64,000 nt of DNA. Origin: Leptospira sp. B5-022 (lineage in GTDB: Bacteria; Spirochaetota; Leptospiria; Leptospirales; Leptospiraceae). The notes beneath the pieces are model-generated. The model was not told the DNA's origin. It worked only from the letters and a program-made list of their open reading frames with translations, and ran no database searches. Made by a program: the position numbers and the translations under genes. Of this stretch, positions 1 through 7,628 are shown in pieces. Location of the stretch: assembly GCF_000347035.1 (NCBI RefSeq), contig NZ_ANIJ01000025.1, forward strand, positions 62,001-126,000, given 5' to 3'. Position 1 is the stretch's first letter, and each line of letters begins with the position of its first letter.

Positions 1-185
1 TATTTGCGTTTTACTCTTCCGCCTTTTCTGCGAACCGCAATTTTACCGCCTTCTCCGCGACCTGCTTTGTAATTTAAGCTGATCGTTAAAGGGCGATACG
101 GTTCCGACTCGGTAATTTCCTCGAAAGTTAATACCGATTTGAAACGGCTGGCGGAAGTAACGGGTTTAAATTTTTTAATTCCCAT
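1..185 (-). CDS. rplB: 50S ribosomal protein L2, N-terminal part (cut by left edge)
   Basis: An ATG at 185 opens a minus-strand frame of 61 codons that runs off the left edge. It starts MGIKKFKPVTSAS and contains the basic stretch GRGEGGKIAVRRKGGR, typical of the L2 N-terminus. L2 binds 23S rRNA and helps shape the peptidyl-transferase centre. It lies 3 bases after the rplW stop, in the standard S10-operon order rpsJ-rplC-rplD-rplW-rplB. Only the first quarter or so of the protein is visible. Confidence 0.95.
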   Translation of the reverse strand, partial: MGIKKFKPVTSASRFKSVLTFEEITESEPYRPLTISLNYKAGRGEGGKIAVRRKGGRVKRK

Positions 186-188
186 TTC

Positions 189-497
189 TTATGCTTCCTT
201 TCCGAAGTCGATGCTCGCTCCGTCTTGGAAAGTCACGATTGCTTTTTTCCAATGAGCTTTAGGAGCGGGTAGATGACGGAATCTTTTTACTTTTCCGCGA
301 TACACTTGGATATTTACGGCAGAAGGTACTACATTGTAAATTTTGCGGAAAGCTTCCTTCACTAGAGTTTTGTTTGCTCTAGGGTGAATTTCCACGGTGT
401 ATTTTACGGTTCTTTTACCGGCTTTTTCACCGATCGTTTCCAGGTCTTGGGACTTCTCGGTAATAATCGGAGATAAGATCACTTCGTTAAGATTCAT
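189..497 (-). CDS. rplW: 50S ribosomal protein L23
   Basis: This 102-residue protein begins [16 protein letters not shown], the signature opening of L23, and has the family's basic central region ([15 protein letters not shown]) and the VKRFRHLP segment. L23 binds domain III of 23S rRNA at the polypeptide exit tunnel and docks trigger factor and SRP. Its start overlaps the rplD stop by four bases, which suggests translational coupling within the S10 operon. Length is normal for the family. Confidence 0.97.
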   Translation of the reverse strand: MNLNEVILSPIITEKSQDLETIGEKAGKRTVKYTVEIHPRANKTLVKEAFRKIYNVVPSAVNIQVYRGKVKRFRHLPAPKAHWKKAIVTFQDGASIDFGKEA

Positions 498-1129
498 TTT
501 CCTTCTCCGTAATGTTTGAGAATTTCTCCCAAAGCGCCTTCAGTGATTACAAGATTTCTGTTATACAGAATGTCTCGAACCGCGATACGTTTGGAGTTGA
601 TGTATTTTACGGTAGGGATATTGCGAACGGACTTTTTAAGGAAGTCGTTCTCTCCACCTACTAAGAATCCGATCACTCCGGTGTTCTTTAATCCGATATT
701 ATTAAATAAAGTAGAGAAAGCTTTCGTGCTGAATTCTTTCGGATCCAGATCTTCTACTACTTTAATGACCGCGTCTTGAGCCTTCTTATTCAAAACGGAA
801 AGTACCGCTCTGCGTTTCACTTTTGGAGAAACATTATAAGAATAATCTCTCTTGCGAGGGCCGTGAACAGTACCACCGCCCACCCACTGAGGTGCACGGA
901 TAGAACCCTGACGAGCTCTACCGGTTCCTTTTTGGGACCAAGGCTTTTTACCACCCCCGGAAACTTCCGAGCGGGTTTTGGTATGATGATTCCCGGAACG
1001 GAGGTTAGCATTCTCCGCTTTGATGGCGTCGTAAATCGCGCCACTGCTATATTTGGATTCGAACAACGCTGATGGAAGTTCGATTTCCGAGAGCAGTTTT
1101 CCTTCTTTTGAGTACTTCTGTGCTTTCAT
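494..1129 (-). CDS. rplD: 50S ribosomal protein L4
   Basis: The 211-residue protein carries the L4 hallmark loop ([19 protein letters not shown], about residues 57-75) that extends into the exit tunnel, followed by the [15 protein letters not shown] segment. L4 is an early-assembly 23S rRNA-binding protein; in enterobacteria it also autoregulates the S10 operon, but nothing here shows whether that holds in this organism. It sits between rplC (15 bases upstream) and rplW (four-base overlap). Confidence 0.97.
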   Translation of the reverse strand: MKAQKYSKEGKLLSEIELPSALFESKYSSGAIYDAIKAENANLRSGNHHTKTRSEVSGGGKKPWSQKGTGRARQGSIRAPQWVGGGTVHGPRKRDYSYNVSPKVKRRAVLSVLNKKAQDAVIKVVEDLDPKEFSTKAFSTLFNNIGLKNTGVIGFLVGGENDFLKKSVRNIPTVKYINSKRIAVRDILYNRNLVITEGALGEILKHYGEGK

Positions 1130-1144
1130 GACTAACCGCGGTCT

Positions 1145-1765
1145 TTATATCTTCTCAATAGTGATGATGGAGTTTGCAGGTCCCGGAACGGATCCGCTTA
1201 CAAAAACCAAATTTTCTGCTTCGTGAATACGAACCACTTTCAGGTTCAATACAGTCTTTGTATCAAAACCCATGCGGCCCGGTAATTTACGACCTTTGAA
1301 TACTCTTCCAGGAGTGGTGTTGGATCCCATGGATCCAGGGTGTCTATGAAAACGAGAACCGTGAGCGCCTGGTCCACCATGGTGTCCGTATCTTTTGATA
1401 ACACCTTGGAAACCTTTACCTTTGCTAGTTCCTGTAACTTTTACAGTATCCGAAACCGCAAACACGTCTTGTGCTTTTATCTCAGCTCCGGCAGCCGGCT
1501 CTTCGCCGAAATTCCGGAATTCCTTCAACACTCTCTTAGGAGCAAGGCCTGCTTTAGCCAAATGACCCTTTTGTCCTTTGGTCAGGTGTTTTTCTTTATC
1601 ATCCTGAAAAGCCAACTGAATCGCGTCGTAACCGTCCGTAGCTGCGGACTTGACTTGGGAAACTGCGCAGGGACCTACTTCTAAGACGGTCACAGGAATA
1701 ATGTTTCCTTGCTCGTCGAAGATTTGGGACATCCCTATCTTTTTACCGATTAATCCCTTTGCCAT
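1145..1765 (-). CDS. rplC: 50S ribosomal protein L3
   Basis: The 206-residue protein starts [18 protein letters not shown], typical of bacterial L3, and contains the conserved [22 protein letters not shown] region followed by HRHPGSMG and [14 protein letters not shown]3 is one of the first proteins to bind 23S rRNA and its central extension reaches the peptidyl-transferase centre. It is the second gene of the S10 operon, 11 bases after rpsJ. Confidence 0.97.
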   Translation of the reverse strand: MAKGLIGKKIGMSQIFDEQGNIIPVTVLEVGPCAVSQVKSAATDGYDAIQLAFQDDKEKHLTKGQKGHLAKAGLAPKRVLKEFRNFGEEPAAGAEIKAQDVFAVSDTVKVTGTSKGKGFQGVIKRYGHHGGPGAHGSRFHRHPGSMGSNTTPGRVFKGRKLPGRMGFDTKTVLNLKVVRIHEAENLVFVSGSVPGPANSIITIEKI

Positions 1766-1776
1766 TTTTTCTTCCC

Positions 1777-2085
1777 TTAGGATTTAATATCCACTGAAAC
1801 ACCTGCAGGGAGCTGTAGCTTCATCAAAGCTTCAACTGTGTCTTCGTTGGTGTCCAGAATGTCGATGAGCCTTTTGTGAGTTTTCATCTCAAACTGCTCT
1901 CTTGATTTTTTATTTACGTGTGGAGAACGGAGGACTGTGTATATTTCCTTCTTCGTTGGAAGAGGAATCGGACCGGAGACAGTAGCTCCGGTCCTTTTGG
2001 CAGTCGCAACGATCTCGTAAGTTGATTGGTCGATCAACTTATGATCGAAAGCTTTAAGCTTTACTCTGATCTTTTGGCCAGCCAT
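1777..2085 (-). CDS. rpsJ: 30S ribosomal protein S10 (NusE)
   Basis: The 102-residue protein has the normal S10 length and the conserved elements [43 protein letters not shown] and THKRLIDI. S10 is a 30S head protein and, as NusE, partners NusB in antitermination and links NusG to the ribosome. It follows tuf by only 10 bases, so tuf and the S10 operon are probably co-transcribed. Confidence 0.97.
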   Translation of the reverse strand: MAGQKIRVKLKAFDHKLIDQSTYEIVATAKRTGATVSGPIPLPTKKEIYTVLRSPHVNKKSREQFEMKTHKRLIDILDTNEDTVEALMKLQLPAGVSVDIKS

Positions 2086-2095
2086 TCCCTTTCTC

Positions 2096-3301
2096 TTACT
2101 CGGTGATCTCAGCCACTACGCCGGAACCGATAGTCTTTCCACCTTCGCGGATCGCGAATTTAAGACCTTTGTCCATAGCGATCGGGTGGATCAACTCGAT
2201 GCTCATTGTAACGTTGTCACCAGGCATTACCATTTCCATACCGTTAGGCAGGTTACAAACGCCGGTGATGTCGGTAGTTCTGAAATAGAACTGTGGACGG
2301 TAGTTATTGAAGAATGGAGTGTGACGTCCACCTTCGTCCTTAGTAAGAACGTAAACTTCCGCGTTGAATTTTTTGTGAGGAGTGATTGATCCCGGCTTAG
2401 CAAGGACCTGTCCTCTCTCGATGTCCTCTTTTTTGGTTCCACGAAGAAGAGCACCGATATTGTCTCCAGCTTCTGCGGAATCTAAAAGTTTACGGAACAT
2501 TTCGATACCGGTAACAACGGTTTTAGTAGTAGGACGAATACCAACGATTTCAACTTCGTCGTTGATTTTCAAAGTTCCTTGCTCTACTCTTCCGGTTGCC
2601 ACAGTTCCACGACCAGTGATAGAGAATACGTCCTCTACTGGCATTAGGAAAGGTTTGTCGGTAATACGTTTCGGATTTGGAACGTAAGTGTCCAGAGCTT
2701 CCATCAACTTAACGATCGCTTGGGTTCCGAGTTCTGAATCCTCTCCTTCGAGAGCTTTCAGAGCGGATCCGTAAACGATAGGGGTATCGTCGCCAGGGAA
2801 GCTGTATTTGTTAAGAAGGTCGCGAACGTCCATCTCAACCATTTGGATCATCTCTTCGCGTTCGTCCGCAGCAAGCATGTCCGCTTTGTTGATGAATACG
2901 ATGATATAAGGAACACCTACCTGACGAGCGAGCAGGATATGCTCTTTCGTTTGAGGCATTGGTCCGTCAGTTGCGGAAACAACTAGGATCGCAGCGTCCA
3001 TCTGAGCAGCACCGGTGATCATGTTTTTAACATAGTCAGCGTGACCTGGGCAGTCAACGTGAGCATAGTGGCGATTCGCTGTCTCATACTCTTGGTGAGA
3101 AGTAGCGATGGTGATCCCACGAGCTTTTTCCTCAGGTGCGTTATCGATTTGGTCGTAAGCTACGGCTTTGTTTTTTCCACCCAATACTTTTGCAAGCGTA
3201 GTGGTGATTGCTGCCGTTAGCGTGGTTTTTCCATGGTCAACGTGTCCGATTGTACCAACGTTTAAGTGTGGTTTGGACCTGTCGAATTTCTCCTTAGCCA
3301 T
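2096..3301 (-). CDS. tuf: Elongation factor Tu
   Basis: EF-Tu delivers aminoacyl-tRNA to the ribosomal A site. The 401-residue protein has [10 protein letters not shown] (G1), RGITI (G2), DCPGH (G3) and NKAD (G4), then the two beta-barrel domains ending near GVVAEITE. The switch region reads [15 protein letters not shown], where many bacteria have ERGITINTAHVEYET. An AGGAG-like ribosome site lies just upstream of the ATG. The gene heads the rpsJ-rplC-rplD-rplW-rplB run. In pathogenic Leptospira EF-Tu is also reported at the cell surface; nothing here tests that. Confidence 0.97.
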   Translation of the reverse strand: MAKEKFDRSKPHLNVGTIGHVDHGKTTLTAAITTTLAKVLGGKNKAVAYDQIDNAPEEKARGITIATSHQEYETANRHYAHVDCPGHADYVKNMITGAAQMDAAILVVSATDGPMPQTKEHILLARQVGVPYIIVFINKADMLAADEREEMIQMVEMDVRDLLNKYSFPGDDTPIVYGSALKALEGEDSELGTQAIVKLMEALDTYVPNPKRITDKPFLMPVEDVFSITGRGTVATGRVEQGTLKINDEVEIVGIRPTTKTVVTGIEMFRKLLDSAEAGDNIGALLRGTKKEDIERGQVLAKPGSITPHKKFNAEVYVLTKDEGGRHTPFFNNYRPQFYFRTTDITGVCNLPNGMEMVMPGDNVTMSIELIHPIAMDKGLKFAIREGGKTIGSGVVAEITE

Positions 3302-3324
3302 AGCGTTTTAAACTCCTTACTTTA

Positions 3325-3356
3325 TTAACAAATCCGAATACGGACTTGTTTGTTAA
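3325..3356 (-). other. Small hairpin between the EF-G-like gene and tuf
   Basis: The 51-base gap between the EF-G-like stop and the tuf start holds an imperfect inverted repeat: TTAACAAATCCG, a short AATA loop, then CGGACTTGTTTGTTAA. No T-run follows the stem on the minus strand, so it does not look like an intrinsic terminator. It could be a processing or leader structure ahead of tuf. The pairing is visible; its role is inference. Confidence 0.3.
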
Positions 3357-5233
3357 AACAATACAGAATGGTTATCAAAGTCAAAAAGGGTGTCCAAAGA
3401 CAGGACGCCCCTTCCCTGTGCCATATTTCTAAGGACACCGCTAAAGCCAAGCAAGTTTTGCGTAGAAGCGCTTGCCTGGATCAAATGACGCCCTTCGGTC
3501 AACTCAGTGACCTTACGAATCTTCGCGTCCCTCTTAGCCAAACTGGCCAATATATCTCCGAGATATTGATTCGGTGTAAGAATCTCTAACTCGGAAAGGG
3601 GACCAATGAAATCCGAATGATTCGGAATTATGTCCTTTAAACCTTTGATGACAGCTACTTTGATCAGGGAAGAAACATCGAAAGACTTTGTCTCATTTGG
3701 AGGCTCGTAACCTTCGATGATCATTTGTAGACCGAGAACTTCCTCTCCGTCTATTCCCCGGGCGGTGACTTCCGTAAATGCGGATGAAATCGCCTCTTTG
3801 ATTGGATCAGCTAGCTGAACATTAAACCGCACTCCCTTGGAAAAGTTGTGAGAACTTTCCAAGGACGCGAGCACCTGACCGCTCGAGATCTTTTGATCGA
3901 ACGCGGTATGCTGAAATGCGACCTTTTGAACCAAATTTTTCCATAGAGCAAATCTTGCAACTTTGATTCCACTTGTTTGAAAACTTTTCGAAAAAGATTC
4001 CTTCAAACGGGAAAGAGAGATCTCTAAATGCAACTCGCCTGTCCCTGATAAGCGAAATTGTCCCGTTTCCAGGAGAATATCCACGCTTACCGCTTCGTCT
4101 AGCCAGGCCAGATCCTGGAGGCGATCCCAAAGCTCCTGTCGATCTTCTTCTTTTTCCGGTTCAACCAAGATCTGGAATTGTTTTCGGATCGGAGAAAGTA
4201 ACGTTTTGGTTCCATTTTTTGTATTATGTCTCGAAAGAATTTCTCCCGGAGTCCAATCAAGGAGGGAAGTGGTTGCGAGAAGTTCTCCTACTTCTCCTTT
4301 GCTGACTTCGTCGTAGTCTCTTGCGGAAATTTGGTATAAGTTCTCTATCTTATGTTTCGTTTCTCCGTGAAAGAAGAAGTCCCCGATCTTAATGGGGGCC
4401 AATGTTTGGAAATGAAGAAGTTTTCCAAGTTCCGGATGGATCTCTCTTTTGAAGGCAATCCCGATTTGTTCTTTGGGAGAAGAGTGAGAAGGTTTGCCTA
4501 GAGCGAGAACCTCCAAGAACGAAAGTAATTCCCGTACGCCAAGACCTTGTAGAGCGGACCCTCCGAGGACGGGAAAAATTTTCCCTTCCCAAAAACCTTT
4601 TACCAAACCCTCCAGCGCCAGTTTAGGAAGAAGGTCATGGTTTTTTAGATATTCTTCCGAAAGATCATGATCCCATTCTATCATAGGTAGGAGCTCCGAC
4701 TCCTGACCTTCTCCTTTTAAAACAGGAATACTACCGTCTTCTTTGAATAAAAGGATTGGTTCTTTTCCCAAGGCAACTTCCAGATCCACTAGAGGGGAAA
4801 GAATATCGGCTCCGTGGCGATCCAGTTTATTTAAAAAAAATAATATTGGTTTTTGTGATTTTCGAAGAGCCTCCACATTCTGGAAGGTTTGGGATTTTAA
4901 TCCTTCGAACGAATCGATGAGAACGAGGCCGAAATCGGAAACCAGTAGTGAAGCATTTGCCTGGGACTGAAAATCCAAATGCCCCGGATTATCCACGAAC
5001 TGTAGAATGACCCGAGAATTTTCCGCATCCGGATACGGGATCCTGGCCACAGTGGATTGGATAGAAATTCCTCTTTCTATCTCCTCGGGAAGATAGTCCG
5101 ACTCGGTGGTACCTTCTTCTATTCTGCCCGGAGCGGAAATTTTGCCGGTCTCGAATAAGATCCTCTCTAAGAGTGTGGTTTTGCCCGCATCAATATGTGC
5201 GAATATTCCTGGATTTAAGAATGGTACTGACAT
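3353..5233 (-). CDS. EF-G/TetM-like translational GTPase (shortened)
   Basis: This 626-residue protein belongs to the EF-G/ribosomal-protection-protein superfamily. G1 is AHIDAGKTTL (residues 12-21), G2 ERGISI (53-58), G3 DNPGH (81-85, where EF-G normally has DTPGH), G4 NKLD (135-138) and G5 GGSALQG (about 226). Domains II, III and V are recognisable, but the domain IV region lacks the usual EF-G tip motif and the whole is about 70 residues shorter than a standard EF-G, close to TetM length. It occupies the place of fusA immediately before tuf. No Shine-Dalgarno is obvious before its ATG. It may be a second, specialised EF-G or a ribosome-rescue factor; tetracycline protection is not supported by sequence alone. 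Confidence 0.8.
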   Translation of the reverse strand: MSVPFLNPGIFAHIDAGKTTLLERILFETGKISAPGRIEEGTTESDYLPEEIERGISIQSTVARIPYPDAENSRVILQFVDNPGHLDFQSQANASLLVSDFGLVLIDSFEGLKSQTFQNVEALRKSQKPILFFLNKLDRHGADILSPLVDLEVALGKEPILLFKEDGSIPVLKGEGQESELLPMIEWDHDLSEEYLKNHDLLPKLALEGLVKGFWEGKIFPVLGGSALQGLGVRELLSFLEVLALGKPSHSSPKEQIGIAFKREIHPELGKLLHFQTLAPIKIGDFFFHGETKHKIENLYQISARDYDEVSKGEVGELLATTSLLDWTPGEILSRHNTKNGTKTLLSPIRKQFQILVEPEKEEDRQELWDRLQDLAWLDEAVSVDILLETGQFRLSGTGELHLEISLSRLKESFSKSFQTSGIKVARFALWKNLVQKVAFQHTAFDQKISSGQVLASLESSHNFSKGVRFNVQLADPIKEAISSAFTEVTARGIDGEEVLGLQMIIEGYEPPNETKSFDVSSLIKVAVIKGLKDIIPNHSDFIGPLSELEILTPNQYLGDILASLAKRDAKIRKVTELTEGRHLIQASASTQNLLGFSGVLRNMAQGRGVLSLDTLFDFDNHSVLF

Positions 5234-5301
5234 GAGGAAAGACTGCTTGCGAAATCCATTCGCTCTTTTGCGAGACTCTAAGTCAATTCGAAGAGAGCTG
5301 C

Positions 5302-5365
5302 ATAGTTCGCACAGAGATCACGGAGAACACAGAGGTTTTTCTCAGTGGCCTCCGTGCGAAACTAT
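5302..5365. repeat. Intergenic hairpin repeat with CACAGAG-type core
   Basis: A long stem-loop lies between the GH1 gene end and the EF-G-like gene start. ATAGTTCGCAC at 5302-5312 pairs with GTGCGAAACTAT at 5354-5365 (one bulged A), and CGGAG at 5321-5325 pairs with CTCCG at 5350-5354. The interior holds CACAGAG, CACGGAG and ACACAGAG units. Similar CACAGAG-rich stem-loops occur as dispersed intergenic repeats in many bacteria. The element overlaps the GH1 stop codon. Confidence 0.5.
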
Positions 5366-6660
5366 CCTCTAAGTTGGATCTTTTTGGTTCGACAGATCTC
5401 CGCGTAACGAAGCGCACTTAAGCGCGGTTTTCTTTTCATTGTAGTATAATCCACTTCTACCAAACCGAAACGAGGACCGTATCCGTCGTTCCATTCTAAA
5501 TTATCCAGAAAGGACCAATGGTAATAACGCTCAACCCCTACTCCCTCATCCAGAAGACGTTTGATCTGATAGAGATGGTCCACGATATATTTTTCTCTCT
5601 TCTCGTCTTTTGCGTCCGGAATTCCATTCTCCGTGATATAGATAGGAAGTTTGTATCTGTCCCAAGTACGACGGCAAACTTTATATAGGCCTTCCGGATA
5701 AATTTCCCAACCCAGATCATTCTTTTCCGAATCGGAAATACTAGGATCCACCATAGGAGTGGCGAATAGATTCCCGGGATTATAGCTAGCTTTGAACAGA
5801 TGTCTGGAATAATAATTGATCCCTATAAAATCGCAAAAAATCCCCTTCCCCTCCGGATAACCGAATCCTAAAGGAAAACAAAGTTTGCCTTCCACAAAAC
5901 CTTTCATTTGGATCTCGTGAAATAGATAATCGCTTAGAAAGCGGCCTAGTTTAGCCAGCGGATGAGAATTAAAAGGTTCGAATATGGCAAGGTGGTGGGC
6001 GAAACCCACTTTTGTTTCTCCTTTAAAACCTTTTTCTTTCCGGATCTTATGAATGAGCTTATAGGATTTGAGATGTGCGATCACTAAACGTTTAGTGACT
6101 TTCATATAAGCGACAATATCGCCGTGACTTCCCGGTGGATATTTTCCGTCCATGTAACTATCGTTTGCGAATACGTTCGGTTCGTTGATCGTGCACCATT
6201 CCGAAACCAAATCCCCAAAACTTTTAGCGGAGAAGTCCACGAAGCGAATAAAATCCTCGACCGCATTTTCGGAGAGCCATCCTCCTTTTTCTTGGAACCA
6301 CTGAGGACAAGAAAAATGATGGAGAGTTACAAGCGGTTTGATCCCTGCTTGGATGAGTCTCCGAAACTCGTCTCTATAATGTTCTACCCCTTCCTTAGAC
6401 CATTCTCCTTGTTTGGGCTCTATTCGACTCCACTCGATACTCATTCTATAACATTCTTGGTGAAGTTGAGAAAGAAGTTCTATATCCTCTACATACTTAC
6501 GATAATGATCCGCTCCCGTGATGGAAGATTCTCCGTCTCCAACTTTTCCGATGAGAGACCATGCATACCAATTATTATTGATATCACCTCCTTCTATCTG
6601 CGTTGCCGCAGTTGCACATCCTAATAAAAAATCTTTTGGAAGTTCGAAATTATTGCTCAT
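5362..6660 (-). CDS. Glycoside hydrolase family 1 beta-glucosidase-like
   Basis: The 432-residue protein has the GH1 layout. It opens LPKDFLLGCATAATQIEGG, has YRMSIEWSRIEP near 71-82, the acid/base motif TINEP with Glu160, and the nucleophile motif YITENG with Glu344; GH1 enzymes use these two glutamates for retaining cleavage of beta-glucosides or related sugars. The substrate cannot be read from sequence. No signal peptide is seen, so it is probably cytoplasmic. It starts 11 bases inside the end of the upstream TetR gene, so the two form an operon, probably under TetR control and responsive to a sugar or glycoside. Confidence 0.9.
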   Translation of the reverse strand: MSNNFELPKDFLLGCATAATQIEGGDINNNWYAWSLIGKVGDGESSITGADHYRKYVEDIELLSQLHQECYRMSIEWSRIEPKQGEWSKEGVEHYRDEFRRLIQAGIKPLVTLHHFSCPQWFQEKGGWLSENAVEDFIRFVDFSAKSFGDLVSEWCTINEPNVFANDSYMDGKYPPGSHGDIVAYMKVTKRLVIAHLKSYKLIHKIRKEKGFKGETKVGFAHHLAIFEPFNSHPLAKLGRFLSDYLFHEIQMKGFVEGKLCFPLGFGYPEGKGIFCDFIGINYYSRHLFKASYNPGNLFATPMVDPSISDSEKNDLGWEIYPEGLYKVCRRTWDRYKLPIYITENGIPDAKDEKREKYIVDHLYQIKRLLDEGVGVERYYHWSFLDNLEWNDGYGPRFGLVEVDYTTMKRKPRLSALRYAEICRTKKIQLRG

Positions 6661-7327
6661 TTGGTTTCTCCTTTTTTGCTCTCGGTTCTTTTTCCGGAAT
6701 AAGTGCGATAACGATCAGATCGATTTGAGTTTGTATAAGGGTCATACCTTCCACTCCGAATTCCCTATGTATAAGATTCTCGCGAAGTGCGACCCTTTGT
6801 CCTAATGCCCAGAGAACAGTGGTAATCGTAGGTACTAAGATAGATGGCGGAGCAGGAAGTTTCAAACTTCCGTCTTTTTCTCCTTTCTCTAAAATTTGAG
6901 AGATTAAACCTTCTGTGACTTGGAACTCCGCATACATGGATTTTTCGGAAGAAAGATCCAATTGAAAATTCGGTCTCTCTCGAAACACGAAGTCGAACTC
7001 TGCAGCAAAACGGACCAAGTCTTTATGTATCTCCAGATGGCGGGCTAAGGTTTCCAAAAAGTAAGAAAGCTCCTGTCTTCCCGTTAAACCGGAACCTCGG
7101 AGTAACCTGAATGTTTCCTGCTGGAATTCATTCCAGGGAGCCAAAAGTTTACGGAGTACCGCAATCACGAGAGATTCTTTTGTCTCGAAATAACGATACA
7201 AATTGCGCCTAGTACAATTCGCCAGGGCCGCAATCTCTTCCATAGAAACTTCCAGGAGTCCTTTGGTCAAAAAGAGGGATTCTGCGGCTTCTAGAACGAG
7301 TTCTCGGGTTTGTTCTTTTACTCCCAC
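6650..7327 (-). CDS. TetR/AcrR family transcriptional regulator
   Basis: The N-terminal helix-turn-helix is clear (LVLEAAESLFLTKGLLEVSMEEIA, then ANCTRRNLYRYFETKESLV); the C-terminal half is a helical ligand domain. The open frame reaches an ATG at 7363, but that ATG lies inside a perfect palindrome directly after a -10 box and has no ribosome site. I prefer the GTG at 7327, preceded by AGAGGGG five bases upstream, which leaves a short leader holding the operator. The gene overlaps and precedes the GH1 glucosidase and diverges from the trehalose genes. It probably represses its own operon; the ligand is unknown. Confidence 0.87.
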   Translation of the reverse strand: MGVKEQTRELVLEAAESLFLTKGLLEVSMEEIAALANCTRRNLYRYFETKESLVIAVLRKLLAPWNEFQQETFRLLRGSGLTGRQELSYFLETLARHLEIHKDLVRFAAEFDFVFRERPNFQLDLSSEKSMYAEFQVTEGLISQILEKGEKDGSLKLPAPPSILVPTITTVLWALGQRVALRENLIHREFGVEGMTLIQTQIDLIVIALIPEKEPRAKKEKPNEQ

Positions 7328-7342
7328 TTTCCCCTCTTCTCG

Positions 7343-7365
7343 AAATGTCACAATATGTGACATTT
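7343..7365. promoter_or_regulatory. Palindromic operator of the TetR-GH1 operon
   Basis: AAATGTCACA (7343-7352), ATA spacer, TGTGACATTT (7356-7365) is a perfect 10+10 inverted repeat, the symmetry expected for a TetR-family dimer. It lies immediately downstream of the predicted -10 hexamer, where a bound repressor would block initiation. Confidence 0.7.
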
Positions 7366-7366
7366 T

Positions 7367-7393
7367 TCTATAGTCTTAATCGAAAAGAGTCAA
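7367..7393 (-). promoter_or_regulatory. Promoter of the TetR-GH1 operon
   Basis: On the minus strand TTGACT (7393-7388) is followed, after 15 bases, by TATAGA (7372-7367). The spacer is shorter than the usual 17, but the start point would fall in the palindrome just downstream and give a leader of about 35 bases before the GTG start. The hexamers are visible; activity is inferred. Confidence 0.5.
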
Positions 7394-7554
7394 GCGATTT
7401 GTGTAATTTTTCATCGATCCAAATCCCACAAAAGATTTTCAGATTTCTATTTCTTGCACTGGCTAGTTACATACGGCATTTTCCTGGCACATAAAAAAGT
7501 ACTGTTAAGCTCCGCCCAAATTCTTATCCTGTAAAATATCCCAAATCGAATAGG

Positions 7555-7608
7555 CCCACCTTAAGTATATTATGAAATATTAATTCATTCTTCATGCTTG
7601 TAGGTGGG
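7555..7608. promoter_or_regulatory. Spaced inverted repeat upstream of the trehalose operon
   Basis: CCCACCT at 7555-7561 is mirrored by AGGTGGG at 7602-7608, with an AT-rich 40-base interval between, just before the trehalose gene start at 7629. It could be a pair of regulator half-sites or part of the leader. The two arms are visible; any function is speculation. Confidence 0.25.
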
Positions 7609-7628
7609 ATTAGTTCCATATTGAAGCC

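Noticed and set aside
3353..5233. Tetracycline-resistance gene of the TetM type
   Set aside because: The similarity is at superfamily level. The gene sits in a housekeeping translation locus with native composition, and no resistance-specific feature can be read.
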